Shown here one piece after another: positions 8,908 to 16,688 of a DNA stretch of 64,000 nt. The notes beneath the pieces were generated by a model. That model was given only the letters and a program-made list of their open reading frames with translations. It ran no database searches and was not told the origin of the DNA. Location: NCBI GenBank assembly GCA_028820215.1, contig JAPPKD010000299.1, positions 22,513-86,512 of the forward strand. Direction: 5' to 3'. Numbering within the stretch: position 1 is the first letter of the stretch; every line of letters starts with the position of its first letter. Made by a program: the position numbers and the translations under genes. The DNA comes from Spirochaetaceae bacterium. GTDB taxonomy: Bacteria > Spirochaetota > Spirochaetia > SZUA-6 > Bin103.

Positions 8908-9930
8908 CTACGGTACCGACCGGACGGCATCCACGAAGCCGTCGAGGAACTCCCTGGTCGTGTCCCACGTGGTCATCAGGCGCGCCACGCCCTGCTCCTT
9001 GTCGAACACGTAGTAGGGGAAGCAGCCGATGGTCGCCTCGATGACCTCCGGCCGCAGCCGCACGAAGACGCCGTTGGCCTCGACCGGGTGCAGGATCTCC
9101 ACGTCGGTCTCGGCGCGCAGGCGCGCGGCCAGGTGGGCGGCCATGGCGTTGGCGTGCGCGGCGTTGCGGTGCCACAGGTCGCCTTCCAGCAGCGCGCTGA
9201 ACTGCGCGGACACGAAGCGCATCTTGGACAGGAGCTGCAGACCCTGCATGCGCACGTAGTCCAGGTGGGCCAGCGGCGTGAAGGCCACCACCGCTTCGCC
9301 CATCAACAGCCCGTTCTTGGTGCCGCCGAACGACAGCAGGTCGACGCCCAGGTCGCGGGTGCACTCGCGCAGCCCCATGCCCAGGCTGACGGCGGCGTTG
9401 GCGATGCGGGCGCCGTCCACGTGCAGCAGCAGCCCGTGCGCATGGGCCAGCGCGGCGATCTCCTCGATCTCGGCCGGCGTGTACACGGTGACCACCTCCG
9501 TGGCCTGCGTGATGGAGATCAGGCGCGGCCGGCTGGCGTGCACGTCGGGCTCGGCGGTCACCAGGCGCCGCACCGCGTCCAGGTCGATCTTGCCGTGCAC
9601 GTGCGGAACCTCCAGCACCTTGCAGCCGACCAGGCGCTCGATCGCGCCGCACTCCGCCCACGCCAGGTGCGCGGCCGAGGTGGCGATCACCGCCTCGTAG
9701 GGCTGGCAGCAGCCGGCCACCGTCACCACGTTGGCGGCGCTGCCGGTGACCACCGACAGGACCTGCACGCCGTCGCCGAAGTGGCGGGCGAACGCCGCTT
9801 CGGCACGGCGCGTGTGCTCGTCCTCTCCGTACCCCAGGGCATGCCCGTGGTTGGCGGCCTGGATCGCGGCCAGCACCTCCGGATGGGCTCCGGAGCTGTT
9901 GTCGCTGTAGAAGGAAAGAGTGCCGCTCAC
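8908..9930 (-). CDS. Threonine aldolase-like / beta-eliminating lyase
   Basis: A 340-residue PLP fold-type I enzyme. It shows FYSDNSSGAHPEVLAAI at the N-terminus, the TGSAANV cofactor-phosphate loop, LLHVDGARIANA with the PLP-pyridine aspartate, and the Schiff-base lysine in LSFGGTKNGL (about residue 207). These match low-specificity L-threonine aldolases, which cleave threonine to glycine and acetaldehyde, though related beta-eliminating lyases look alike. The GTG start at 9930 overlaps the stop of the upstream DUF2491-like gene (GTGA). A second, more distant member of the superfamily lies at 46272-47378. The exact substrate is uncertain. Confidence 0.85.
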   Translation of the reverse strand: MSGTLSFYSDNSSGAHPEVLAAIQAANHGHALGYGEDEHTRRAEAAFARHFGDGVQVLSVVTGSAANVVTVAGCCQPYEAVIATSAAHLAWAECGAIERLVGCKVLEVPHVHGKIDLDAVRRLVTAEPDVHASRPRLISITQATEVVTVYTPAEIEEIAALAHAHGLLLHVDGARIANAAVSLGMGLRECTRDLGVDLLSFGGTKNGLLMGEAVVAFTPLAHLDYVRMQGLQLLSKMRFVSAQFSALLEGDLWHRNAAHANAMAAHLAARLRAETDVEILHPVEANGVFVRLRPEVIEATIGCFPYYVFDKEQGVARLMTTWDTTREFLDGFVDAVRSVP

Positions 9931-10703
9931 TCCGGGAACACCTCCACGTCGCTTCGGTCGATCCTGCTGCCCATGAGCACCGTCATGAAACCGCCCTCCC
10001 GGATCGAGTCGCCGTCCGCGTCCAGGCCTCCTTCCTCGACGATCAGCAGCAGCGGATTCGGGACGTCGGCCCGGGTCTCGTACTCGGCCAGGATCACCGG
10101 GACGCGCTTGCCGTCGCGGTCGGCGTAGTCGCCGTACAGGGCACGTTCATGGCCGACGAACTCGGCCTCGACCTCATTGCCGTCGGCGTCCAGAAGAGGA
10201 GGCGCGGCCGGATAGCGCGCGAACTCGAGCTCGGCCGGGACGAACCGGTTCGGGTCCGGGGGCTCGGCGAAGAGCCAGGCGCCTCCGGCGTCGATCACCG
10301 CCGCCCGCGAGCCCGGTGCCAGCCCCTCGGCGATGAAACAGGCGCGCAACTCCAGGGCGTCGCCGTGGATGACCGCCAGCAGGAATTCGATGGTATCGGC
10401 GCTGGCGAGATCGAACAGCAGGTACTCGGCGATGACGGTGTCGGCGGCGGAGCGCACCTCGATGGCGCGCTTCCTGGTGATCTGGAAGTCGAGTCCGTCG
10501 GCGGCCAGGCCGCGCTCGGCCGCCGCCGCCATCGCCTGAAAATCGCGCAGGGTCACCGCGCCGCCGCGCAATTGCCGCCAGAAGCGCGGATCGGCGGTGG
10601 AGGCCGCCGTGGGTTCCGGCTCGGCCCGGGATCGGCGTCCGAACAGCCCGCCCAGCAACCCGCGGCCCCGGTTGCCGGCGTCGGGCGGGGTGCGCCCGCT
10701 CAT
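9927..10703 (-). CDS. DUF2491 (YjfK)-like protein
   Basis: A 258-residue soluble protein without signal peptide or membrane segment. The basic N-terminal tail (about 1-40, with GLLGGLFGRRSR) is followed by a mixed alpha/beta domain with regular hydrophobic strands. I assign it tentatively to the DUF2491/YjfK group from its length, its G-L-F-G-R tail and above all its neighbours: a Ser/Arg-rich secreted protein, a DUF350 protein and a K+ channel, a set like the E. coli yjfKL region and PspA-linked envelope-stress clusters. The ATG at 10703 is 29 bases after the previous stop. Direct sequence support for the family is modest. Confidence 0.5.
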   Translation of the reverse strand: MSGRTPPDAGNRGRGLLGGLFGRRSRAEPEPTAASTADPRFWRQLRGGAVTLRDFQAMAAAAERGLAADGLDFQITRKRAIEVRSAADTVIAEYLLFDLASADTIEFLLAVIHGDALELRACFIAEGLAPGSRAAVIDAGGAWLFAEPPDPNRFVPAELEFARYPAAPPLLDADGNEVEAEFVGHERALYGDYADRDGKRVPVILAEYETRADVPNPLLLIVEEGGLDADGDSIREGGFMTVLMGSRIDRSDVEVFPE

Positions 10704-10731
10704 GCTCAGGCTCTCCGCATGCGGCGCGCGA

Positions 10732-11424
10732 TCAGTAGCGGCGACTGGCTGAACGCAGCAGCACCCACATGACGCCGGCTATCAGCAGGATCAGGATCAG
10801 TCCGGTGAAGAAGCCACCACCCCCTCCGTAGTAGGTGCCGGGGGCGCCGCCGTAGTAGTAGCCGCCGCGGCTCATCAAGGCGCTCATCATGACCGCGTCG
10901 GTCATCGCGTTGTACAGGACCCAGGTGCCCAGCGTCGGGTGCAGGTACCCGTAGCCGCCGAGGCCGGCGTTGTAGGTGACGTTGACGTTGCGGCCGTCGA
11001 CCCGTGTGCTCTGCGGGATGTGGTTCGGCCGGGTGGACGGCTGGGTGGCGTAGCGGGACGGGAACTGGCCGGCGTTGCGCTGCCGGAAGGCGGACTCGGC
11101 CTGTGAGCGGTTCTGGAAGGTGGTGCCGGCGGCGCGGGAGCGCTCGTACTGGGAGCGGCTGACGCCACTGGTGTTGGAGCGCGAGGACACGCCGCGCGTG
11201 CCGGACAGGGTGCTGCGGGTGGTCGTGGTGCGGCGGCTGGATCCGAATGCCGAGCGGGTGGAACGCGACGAGAAGGAGCGCGAGGAGCCGAAGCTGGAGA
11301 ACGAGCGTCCGCCCGAGAATCCGCCCATGCGGCGGGCGAGGGCGTCGTCGGCCACCAGCAGCAGGATGCTCGCGATCACGATGGCGCAGGCCACCTTGCC
11401 GGCGACCGGGCGAGGGTGGATCAC
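10732..11424 (-). CDS. Ser/Arg-rich secreted protein with C-terminal membrane anchor
   Basis: A 230-residue protein I do not recognise. It has a signal-like hydrophobic segment (about 11-29, ending ALA|RR), then a low-complexity region rich in Ser, Arg, Phe, Gly and Thr (about 33-100), a conserved-looking middle with YNAGLGGYGYLHPTLG, a glycine/tyrosine-rich stretch, and a C-terminal transmembrane helix (about 207-224) before a basic tail. The GTG start overlaps the stop of the DUF350 gene (GTGA), so the two are co-translated. An extracytoplasmic structural or stress role with DUF350 is inferred from context only. Confidence 0.75.
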   Translation of the reverse strand: MIHPRPVAGKVACAIVIASILLLVADDALARRMGGFSGGRSFSSFGSSRSFSSRSTRSAFGSSRRTTTTRSTLSGTRGVSSRSNTSGVSRSQYERSRAAGTTFQNRSQAESAFRQRNAGQFPSRYATQPSTRPNHIPQSTRVDGRNVNVTYNAGLGGYGYLHPTLGTWVLYNAMTDAVMMSALMSRGGYYYGGAPGTYYGGGGGFFTGLILILLIAGVMWVLLRSASRRY

Positions 11425-12335
11425 GGTGCGGCAGCGCCCTCCGCGAGCGGTGCCAGCACCACGTTCGGGTCGGCGGCTCCGGAGTACATCAGCGCCACGA
11501 CGATGAAGCTGGCGGCGGCGATCGCGGCGGCGGCCGTGTTGCGCTTGGCCCGCACCTCGTCGGACAGGGCGGCGCGCGGCAGGAACACCCGGTCGGCGAT
11601 CACCCGGCCGATCACCAGCAGGATCAGGCCGCAGATGGCGATCACCGCCGTGATCAGCACCTCGGTGCCCAGGTCGCTGCCGGCGCCGGCGACCGCCGTG
11701 CGCACGATGACGCCCTGCGCGACCAGGAACCCGGCGAAGCTCACGCCGGCCGCGACGTTCTTGTCGTCCTCGATCACGCCGTGCACGTCGTAGCTGGTGA
11801 TCGCCTGGAACACCAGGCCGTCCAGCACCAGCAACGCCTGGCCGACGAGCCAGTAGACGGCGATGTCGCGCAACAGCGCCAGGTAGTTGGCGCTCTGTCC
11901 CTCCATCACGCCGGAGATCATCAGGCCGGTGGCCACGGTCATGCCGCCGACCACGACGCCGGTACCGGCGCTGCGCTCCTGCACCATCTCGTGCTCGGTC
12001 GAGAACGCGTGCAGCACCAGCCGGTCGTTGATGATGCCGCTCAGGCGCAGCAGGAGGATGGCGATGACGCCCACGACCACCAGGTTGACCAGGTCCGTGA
12101 GCATCTCTCCCCCGGACCCGCGGGCGGCGGCCGCGATCACGAATCCCAGGCCCAGCAGGTAGCCGCCGAAGCTGAGGCCGATGGCGTCGTTGCCGTTGTC
12201 CGCGATCTCGTGGTCGATGTGGTAGCGGGTCGTCAGGTTGTAGAAAAGCTTGCCCACGAACACCAGCAGCATGCCGACCGCGAAGTGGGGAACCTTCTCG
12301 ACGACCAGCGTGAGCGTAGCCAGGATCGTCTGCAT
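11421..12335 (-). CDS. DUF350 (YjfL-type) membrane protein
   Basis: A 304-residue integral membrane protein with about eight predicted helices, apparently two tandem DUF350 units (about 1-140 and 150-300), each with the family's glycine-containing helices such as LSFGGYLLGLGFVIAAA and VSFAGFLVAQGVIV. E. coli YjfL has a single unit. The family's function is unknown, but it recurs in PspA/polyamine/ion-channel clusters. The ATG at 12335 lies just behind a palindrome that also controls the divergent K+ channel gene. It leads a leftward operon with the Ser/Arg-rich protein, the DUF2491-like protein and the aldolase. Confidence 0.85.
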   Translation of the reverse strand: MQTILATLTLVVEKVPHFAVGMLLVFVGKLFYNLTTRYHIDHEIADNGNDAIGLSFGGYLLGLGFVIAAAARGSGGEMLTDLVNLVVVGVIAILLLRLSGIINDRLVLHAFSTEHEMVQERSAGTGVVVGGMTVATGLMISGVMEGQSANYLALLRDIAVYWLVGQALLVLDGLVFQAITSYDVHGVIEDDKNVAAGVSFAGFLVAQGVIVRTAVAGAGSDLGTEVLITAVIAICGLILLVIGRVIADRVFLPRAALSDEVRAKRNTAAAAIAAASFIVVALMYSGAADPNVVLAPLAEGAAAP

Positions 12336-12341
12336 AGCGAT

Positions 12342-12376
12342 GTGTTTACGCTAAACACGCCAGGACTTACAGTCAA
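12342..12376. promoter_or_regulatory. Divergent promoters with shared palindromic operator
   Basis: The palindrome GTGTTTA-CGC-TAAACAC lies at 12342-12358. Rightward, TTTACG (12345-12350) and TACAGT (12368-12373) are 17 bases apart and would serve the K+ channel. Leftward, TTGACT (12376-12371) and TAGCGT (12353-12348) are also 17 apart and would serve the DUF350 operon, giving a leader of only about six bases. A protein binding the palindrome would cover parts of both promoters, so the two units are likely co-regulated. Promoter assignments are by eye. Confidence 0.5.
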
Positions 12377-12399
12377 CCCGGAACCAGGCAACGAGGACG

Positions 12400-13290
12400 A
12401 TGGCTGTGCCGATACGGCAGCGCCTGTACGAGGTGCTGGAGCGCGCGCGCGATGACGATCGGGTGAGCGCGGTGGTGGACATCGCGATCATCAGCGTGAT
12501 CGGCCTCAACGTGCTGGCCATCGTCATCGAGACGCTGCCGTGGGTGACGCCGGGGCTGAAGCGCGTGCTTTACGTGCTGGAGGCCGTCTCGGTGGTCCTG
12601 TTCACGGTCGAGTACCTGCTGCGTCTGTGGACCGCCCGCTACCGGCGTCCGGGGCAGGGAGGGCTGGCCGGCGCGCTGCGCTTCGCGGTCTCGCCGGCAG
12701 GGCTGATCGACCTGCTGGCGATCGTCCCGTTCTACCTGCCGTTCCTGATCGGGGTCGACTTGCGCTTCGTGCGCGTGCTGCGTATCGCGCGGTTCCTCCG
12801 CCTGCTGAAGCTCGGCCGCTACCTGCGGTCCGTGTCGCTGTTCGGCAAGGTGCTGCGGGAGCGGCGCGACGAGCTGCTGATCACGGTCATGATGACCGCC
12901 CTGGTCCTGCTGGTGGCCTCCATCCTCATGTACTACATCGAGGGCGAGGCGCAGTCCGACAAGTTTCCGAACATCCTGTCGTCGCTGTGGTGGGCGGTCG
13001 TCACCCTGACCACCATCGGTTACGGCGACGTGGTTCCGGTCACCGGCTGGGGGCGGCTGCTGAGCGGCCTGGTTGCGGTGATGGGCATCGGCCTGGTGGC
13101 GGTGCCGACCGGGATCGTCAGCTCCGGCTTCATCGAGGAGCTTGCCAAGCGCCGCAAGGACGGCGGCGACGAGGAGGCCGAGTCCGTGGGTGGCGTCTGC
13201 CCTCACTGCGGTGCGCCCCTGGAGAGCCTCGACGGAGCCTCCGGGTCCGCGGAGCACCGGGCAGAAGGCCGTAGTACCCCATCAAACTGA
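12400..13290 (+). CDS. Voltage-gated potassium channel family protein
   Basis: A 296-residue six-helix cation channel: S1 (about 25-47), S2-S3 (about 55-105), an S4-like arginine-rich segment (FVRVLRIARFLRLLKLGRYLR, about 122-142), S5, a pore loop with the K+ selectivity sequence TTIGYGDVVP (about 203-212) and S6. The cytoplasmic tail carries one CPHC knuckle (about 266-269), as if from half a zinc ribbon. It is divergent from the DUF350 operon and shares its control region; ion channels are recurrent partners of DUF350 in envelope-stress clusters. The last five codons and the stop lie within the left end of a palindromic element, so its C-terminus was probably altered by insertion of that element. 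Confidence 0.92.
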   Translation: MAVPIRQRLYEVLERARDDDRVSAVVDIAIISVIGLNVLAIVIETLPWVTPGLKRVLYVLEAVSVVLFTVEYLLRLWTARYRRPGQGGLAGALRFAVSPAGLIDLLAIVPFYLPFLIGVDLRFVRVLRIARFLRLLKLGRYLRSVSLFGKVLRERRDELLITVMMTALVLLVASILMYYIEGEAQSDKFPNILSSLWWAVVTLTTIGYGDVVPVTGWGRLLSGLVAVMGIGLVAVPTGIVSSGFIEELAKRRKDGGDEEAESVGGVCPHCGAPLESLDGASGSAEHRAEGRSTPSN

Positions 13291-13401
13291 TGTCGACGGG
13301 TGCCAGTAGGTCGTTACACGGGCTTCAAGCGCGCTGGAACAGCGCGCTTGAAGTCGAGTCGCGTAGCTACGCACCCCCAAACTACAGTTTGATGAGGTAC
13401 T
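13273..13401. repeat. MITE-like imperfect palindrome between convergent genes
   Basis: The left end (13274-13289, GTACC then CATCAAACTG) is repeated inverted at the right end (13385-13400), with one mismatch over about 16 bases. In the centre two perfect 13-base arms (13323-13335 and 13341-13353) enclose a 5-base loop. The two halves are partly complementary between these ends too, so the whole 129-base stretch could fold into one long hairpin. It overlaps the channel gene's final codons and abuts the mraY stop codon. It encodes no protein. It may be a non-autonomous transposable element now serving as a bidirectional terminator. Confidence 0.65.
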
Positions 13402-14450
13402 TAGCGCACCTTGATCAGGACCACCAGCGAGACGAGCGTGAACATGATCTGCACGAGCGTGAAACGCACCATGACCTGGGGGCTGGACCAGCCCAGGTTG
13501 TTGCGCATGTGGTCATGCAGCGGAAAGCGCAGCTTGGAGAAGATGGAGATGCGCAGGAAGCGCAGCAACGCGACCTTGATCAACCCGGTGCCGCCGTTGA
13601 CCAGCAGCACGCCGGACACGATGAAGATCAGAAACGGATTTCCGGACTTGATGACCAGGATGCCGAGCAGCAGCCCCACCGCCCGTGATCCGGCATCGCC
13701 CATGAGGAGCTGGCTGGGATGCGCGTTGTACCACAGGTAACCGGTCAGGCAGCCCACCATCGCGAACGACAGGATCGCCCACTTGGCGCCGTCGGCGTAG
13801 TGCGGCAGCAGCAGGTACGCGGAGATGTCAACATTGCCGAGCACGAAGTAGAGCAGCCCGCCCAGGCTGAGCAGCGCCTGGATCGCCAGCGTCCCGGACA
13901 GGCCGTCGACGCCGTCCGTGCAGTTGGTGGCGTTGATGGCCGCCCAGATCAGGACGGTGCCGCCGGCGATGCAGACCGCGGGAGGCACGGTCATGATCGC
14001 CGTGGTGAAGGGGAGCCAGATCTCCGCCGGCTCGGTGTTGCACAGCAGCACGGCGGCCACGAGCGAGATCCCCAGGTCGACGAGTCCCTTCCGGTATTCG
14101 TGCCAGCCGCCCGCGCTGCGGTCGTCCAGGTAGCCGGCGACCATGGCCAGCGTCACGCAGGCCAGCACTCCCAGATAGGCGAGCTCGAGCGGCGCGGTGA
14201 GCACGCCGACGACCGCGAACACGAGGCAGAACACCAGCCCCGCGCCGGTCGGCTTGCCGAGCGCCGCTTCCTTGTCCACCGCGAACTCCCGACCTCGATC
14301 GCGAGGCAGAAGTCCGCTGGTCCGGGGAAGCAGTATCCAGGTGGCCAGCGAGGACAGGACCAGCGCGGCGCCGGCCACGACGAAGTGGGAGCTCATCAGG
14401 CGAAACGGACCGAAGACCTGCTGCAGCGTCTCTCCGAGCAGAAACAACAT
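13401..14450 (-). CDS. mraY: Phospho-N-acetylmuramoyl-pentapeptide-transferase
   Basis: A 349-residue polytopic membrane protein (about ten helices) of the MraY/WecA family, which transfers phospho-MurNAc-pentapeptide to undecaprenyl phosphate to make lipid I. Seen motifs are the substrate loop NATNCTDGVDGLSG (about 178-191), the metal-binding MGDAGSRAVG (about 256-265) and, in place of the usual HHH motif, FPLHDHMRNNLGW (about 310-322). MraY is favoured over WecA because of the N-terminal length and the PxHxHxxxxxGW pattern. Unusually for mraY, no other cell-wall (mur/fts) genes adjoin it. Variation in the histidine motif leaves slight doubt. Confidence 0.82.
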   Translation of the reverse strand: MLFLLGETLQQVFGPFRLMSSHFVVAGAALVLSSLATWILLPRTSGLLPRDRGREFAVDKEAALGKPTGAGLVFCLVFAVVGVLTAPLELAYLGVLACVTLAMVAGYLDDRSAGGWHEYRKGLVDLGISLVAAVLLCNTEPAEIWLPFTTAIMTVPPAVCIAGGTVLIWAAINATNCTDGVDGLSGTLAIQALLSLGGLLYFVLGNVDISAYLLLPHYADGAKWAILSFAMVGCLTGYLWYNAHPSQLLMGDAGSRAVGLLLGILVIKSGNPFLIFIVSGVLLVNGGTGLIKVALLRFLRISIFSKLRFPLHDHMRNNLGWSSPQVMVRFTLVQIMFTLVSLVVLIKVR

Positions 14451-14531
14451 TGCGGTGGGCCGATCCTACCCCGGTTCTCCCCGGCCACGCAGGCCGTGGG
14501 CCTGCGCTGAAAGGACCGCGCCCTGCTTCCC

Positions 14532-15323
14532 TTGACGGTGCTGCAGTGGGGGTCGCTGATGGGTGGAGCCCTGCTGGTCGGGGTCACCAAGACCGGCCTG
14601 CCGGGGTTGGGAACCGTCGTTGCGCCCATCATGGCAACGGCGTTCCCGGTCCGTGCGTCGGTGGCGATCGTGTTGCCGCTGTTGATCGTCGCGGACGTGG
14701 TCGCGATCGTGTACTTCCGCCGCCACGTGGTGCGCTCGTACCTGGTGAAGCTGGTGCCGGCCGCGTTCGGCGGCATCGTCGCCGGGACGGTGCTGCTGCG
14801 CGTGGTCGACGACACGCAGCTCCGTCTGTTGATCGCGCTGATCGTCGTGACAACCGTCGTAGCGGGAGCCGTGGCGACGTGGCGGCCGCTGCGCAGGTTG
14901 CGTGGGGCCGCGGACACTCCGCCTGCGCGGCAGGGGAGTGTCGCCGGCGGCCGGGCCGCGGTCGCCATCGCGCTCGGCATCCTGGCCGGCGCCACCTCGA
15001 TGATCAGCAACGCCTCCGGATCGATCCTCACCGCCTACCTGCTGGCGATGAGGTTGCCCAAGCACGAGTTCATGGGTACCGGTGCCTGGTACTACTTCAT
15101 CCTCAACGTGTTGAAGGTCCCGTTTCACCTGGCGATCGGAACCATGACCGGCGCCACGCTGGCGCTGAACGCGGTGGCGGCGCCGGTGGTGCTTGCCGGC
15201 GCGGCGCTCGGCGTCCTGATCGTCCGCCGCCTGCCCGAGCGCGCCTTCCGCGCCGCCGCGATGGGGCTGGCCGTGCTGGCGGCGGGCAACCTGGCGGTAC
15301 GCGCGCTGCTGGCGATGGGGTGA
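14532..15323 (+). CDS. TauE/SafE family sulfite/anion exporter
   Basis: A 263-residue membrane protein with about eight helices in two halves, each opening with a TauE/SafE-type segment: GGALLVGVTKTGLPGLG (about 11-27) and GILAGATSMISNASGSIL (about 155-172). The family exports small sulfur-containing or organic anions such as sulfite or sulfoacetate from the cytoplasm. The start is a TTG at 14532; no ATG lies nearby, and the assignment of the first residues is uncertain. It is transcribed divergently from mraY and has no obvious sulfonate-metabolism neighbours, so the exported compound is unknown. Confidence 0.88.
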   Translation: MTVLQWGSLMGGALLVGVTKTGLPGLGTVVAPIMATAFPVRASVAIVLPLLIVADVVAIVYFRRHVVRSYLVKLVPAAFGGIVAGTVLLRVVDDTQLRLLIALIVVTTVVAGAVATWRPLRRLRGAADTPPARQGSVAGGRAAVAIALGILAGATSMISNASGSILTAYLLAMRLPKHEFMGTGAWYYFILNVLKVPFHLAIGTMTGATLALNAVAAPVVLAGAALGVLIVRRLPERAFRAAAMGLAVLAAGNLAVRALLAMG

Positions 15324-15383
15324 AGAGCGTCGTGAAGGTGGGGATGGGCCGACAACGGAGCCGCAGGCGACGGTTTCGGGGTG

Positions 15384-16664
15384 CTACAGCCCGGCCGCAA
15401 GGCTGCGCAGGTGGTGGGCGAAGTGCTCGGCGAGCACCTCGGTATAGGTGTCGGGGTGCGCCTCCAGCACCGATCGGACGGCCTGCCCGAGATCGGGATG
15501 GGTCAGCGTGGAGCCGAAGGTGCAGTGCAGGATCTGGCGGCCCGGTTCGCTGAATCCCGTGCCGGCGCCCACGTCCTGCCAGCGTTCCAGGTAGACGGTC
15601 TCGAGCTCCGGCGCGCGCAGGTCCTCCGGCGGCGGCACCCGCTCCACCGAGGCCGACACGTGGTAGGTGGCCTTGTCGGTGTCGTAGCGGGAGCGGGCGA
15701 AGGCGATGATCCGCCGGAACAGCGCCTCGTCATGCCGGGCGACCACGCGCAGGGCTTCCAGGTAGGAGGTGCCGGCGGTCTTCACGTGGAAGCATCCTTC
15801 GGTGGCGCGTGACAGCGCCGGGTACATCGACAGCTTGTCCGACCCCGAATGCAGGGACAGCTTGTACGGGCCGAGGTGGCGGGAGATGGCGTAGTGCTCG
15901 CGCAGCGAACGCTCCAGTGCCGGTACGTCCCCCTTGTAGTCGACGCCCTTCTCGAAGTCGCCGATGTAGCGCGGCGCCAGAGCCACCAGGGGGACCCGGC
16001 GCCGCCGGCACTGGTCGGCGATGATGTAGTGCTCGGCCAGGGTGGTGGGCTGCTCGGTCTCGTCGACCGAAAGCTCGATCTCGTAGTCGCGGCCGGCGTT
16101 GCGGGAGTGGATCTCCCCGGCCAGGTCGGCCGCCAGATTCAGGGCCGGCCCGTACTTGACCGCACAGCGCAGGCACGCCTCTTCGCTGAGTTGAAGCGTC
16201 ATGTCTCCCGGCAGCGTCACCGTGCGCCCGCGATAGTCCGCAACCCAGTCGACCTGTGCGCGCACCGCCGCGTAACGCTCGCGAAGGGTCGCCTCGCCGT
16301 AGCGGTCCGCGTGCTCGTCCACCGCGTCGGAAGGGTCGATCGTGAAGAATCGGAAACCCGCCTCGGTGGTCACCGCCACGTCCTCCGGGGTCTTCAGGTG
16401 ATCGGCGTCCGCCCCGGTCGGGCCGTCCCAGCCGGCCCGCGCCATGCCGTCCAGCGCGTCGGTCATCACGTCGACGGGCGTCCGCCCGGTACGCTGCATC
16501 TCGCGGATCGACTGCTGCGGAAAGATCGGCTGGATCGGCACCCCCGCCGCGCGCAGGGCCTGCACGTGGCCGGGCGTCGCCAGGCCGATCCGGTCGCCGA
16601 AGCCGAAGCTGGGATCGAGTCCCAGTGTGACCGCCGTGTCGGTGCCGCCGTCGTCATGAGCCAT
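15384..16664 (-). CDS. uxaE: Tagaturonate epimerase UxaE
   Basis: A 426-residue protein matching the UxaE family, which interconverts tagaturonate and fructuronate and was described in Thermotoga as part of an alternative galacturonate pathway. Recognisable segments are TVTLPGDMTLQLSEEA, a metal-binding region PRYIGDFEKGVDYKGD, KLSLHSGSDKLSMYPALS (about 260-277) and VKTAGTSYLEALR. The ATG at 16664 (MAHDDGGTD) is preferred over a much longer in-frame extension that is unlike the family. It starts 24 bases from the divergent M14 peptidase. With the Ldh-family dehydrogenase and the enolase-superfamily protein nearby it points to sugar-acid catabolism. Confidence 0.8.
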   Translation of the reverse strand: MAHDDGGTDTAVTLGLDPSFGFGDRIGLATPGHVQALRAAGVPIQPIFPQQSIREMQRTGRTPVDVMTDALDGMARAGWDGPTGADADHLKTPEDVAVTTEAGFRFFTIDPSDAVDEHADRYGEATLRERYAAVRAQVDWVADYRGRTVTLPGDMTLQLSEEACLRCAVKYGPALNLAADLAGEIHSRNAGRDYEIELSVDETEQPTTLAEHYIIADQCRRRRVPLVALAPRYIGDFEKGVDYKGDVPALERSLREHYAISRHLGPYKLSLHSGSDKLSMYPALSRATEGCFHVKTAGTSYLEALRVVARHDEALFRRIIAFARSRYDTDKATYHVSASVERVPPPEDLRAPELETVYLERWQDVGAGTGFSEPGRQILHCTFGSTLTHPDLGQAVRSVLEAHPDTYTEVLAEHFAHHLRSLAAGL

Positions 16665-16688
16665 ACCGGCAACGTAGCATGACCGTGC

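Noticed and set aside
13320..13356. Standard rho-independent terminator at the central hairpin
   Set aside because: The 13-bp stem is strong but no T-run follows on either strand, so I describe it as part of the palindromic element, with termination only as a possibility.
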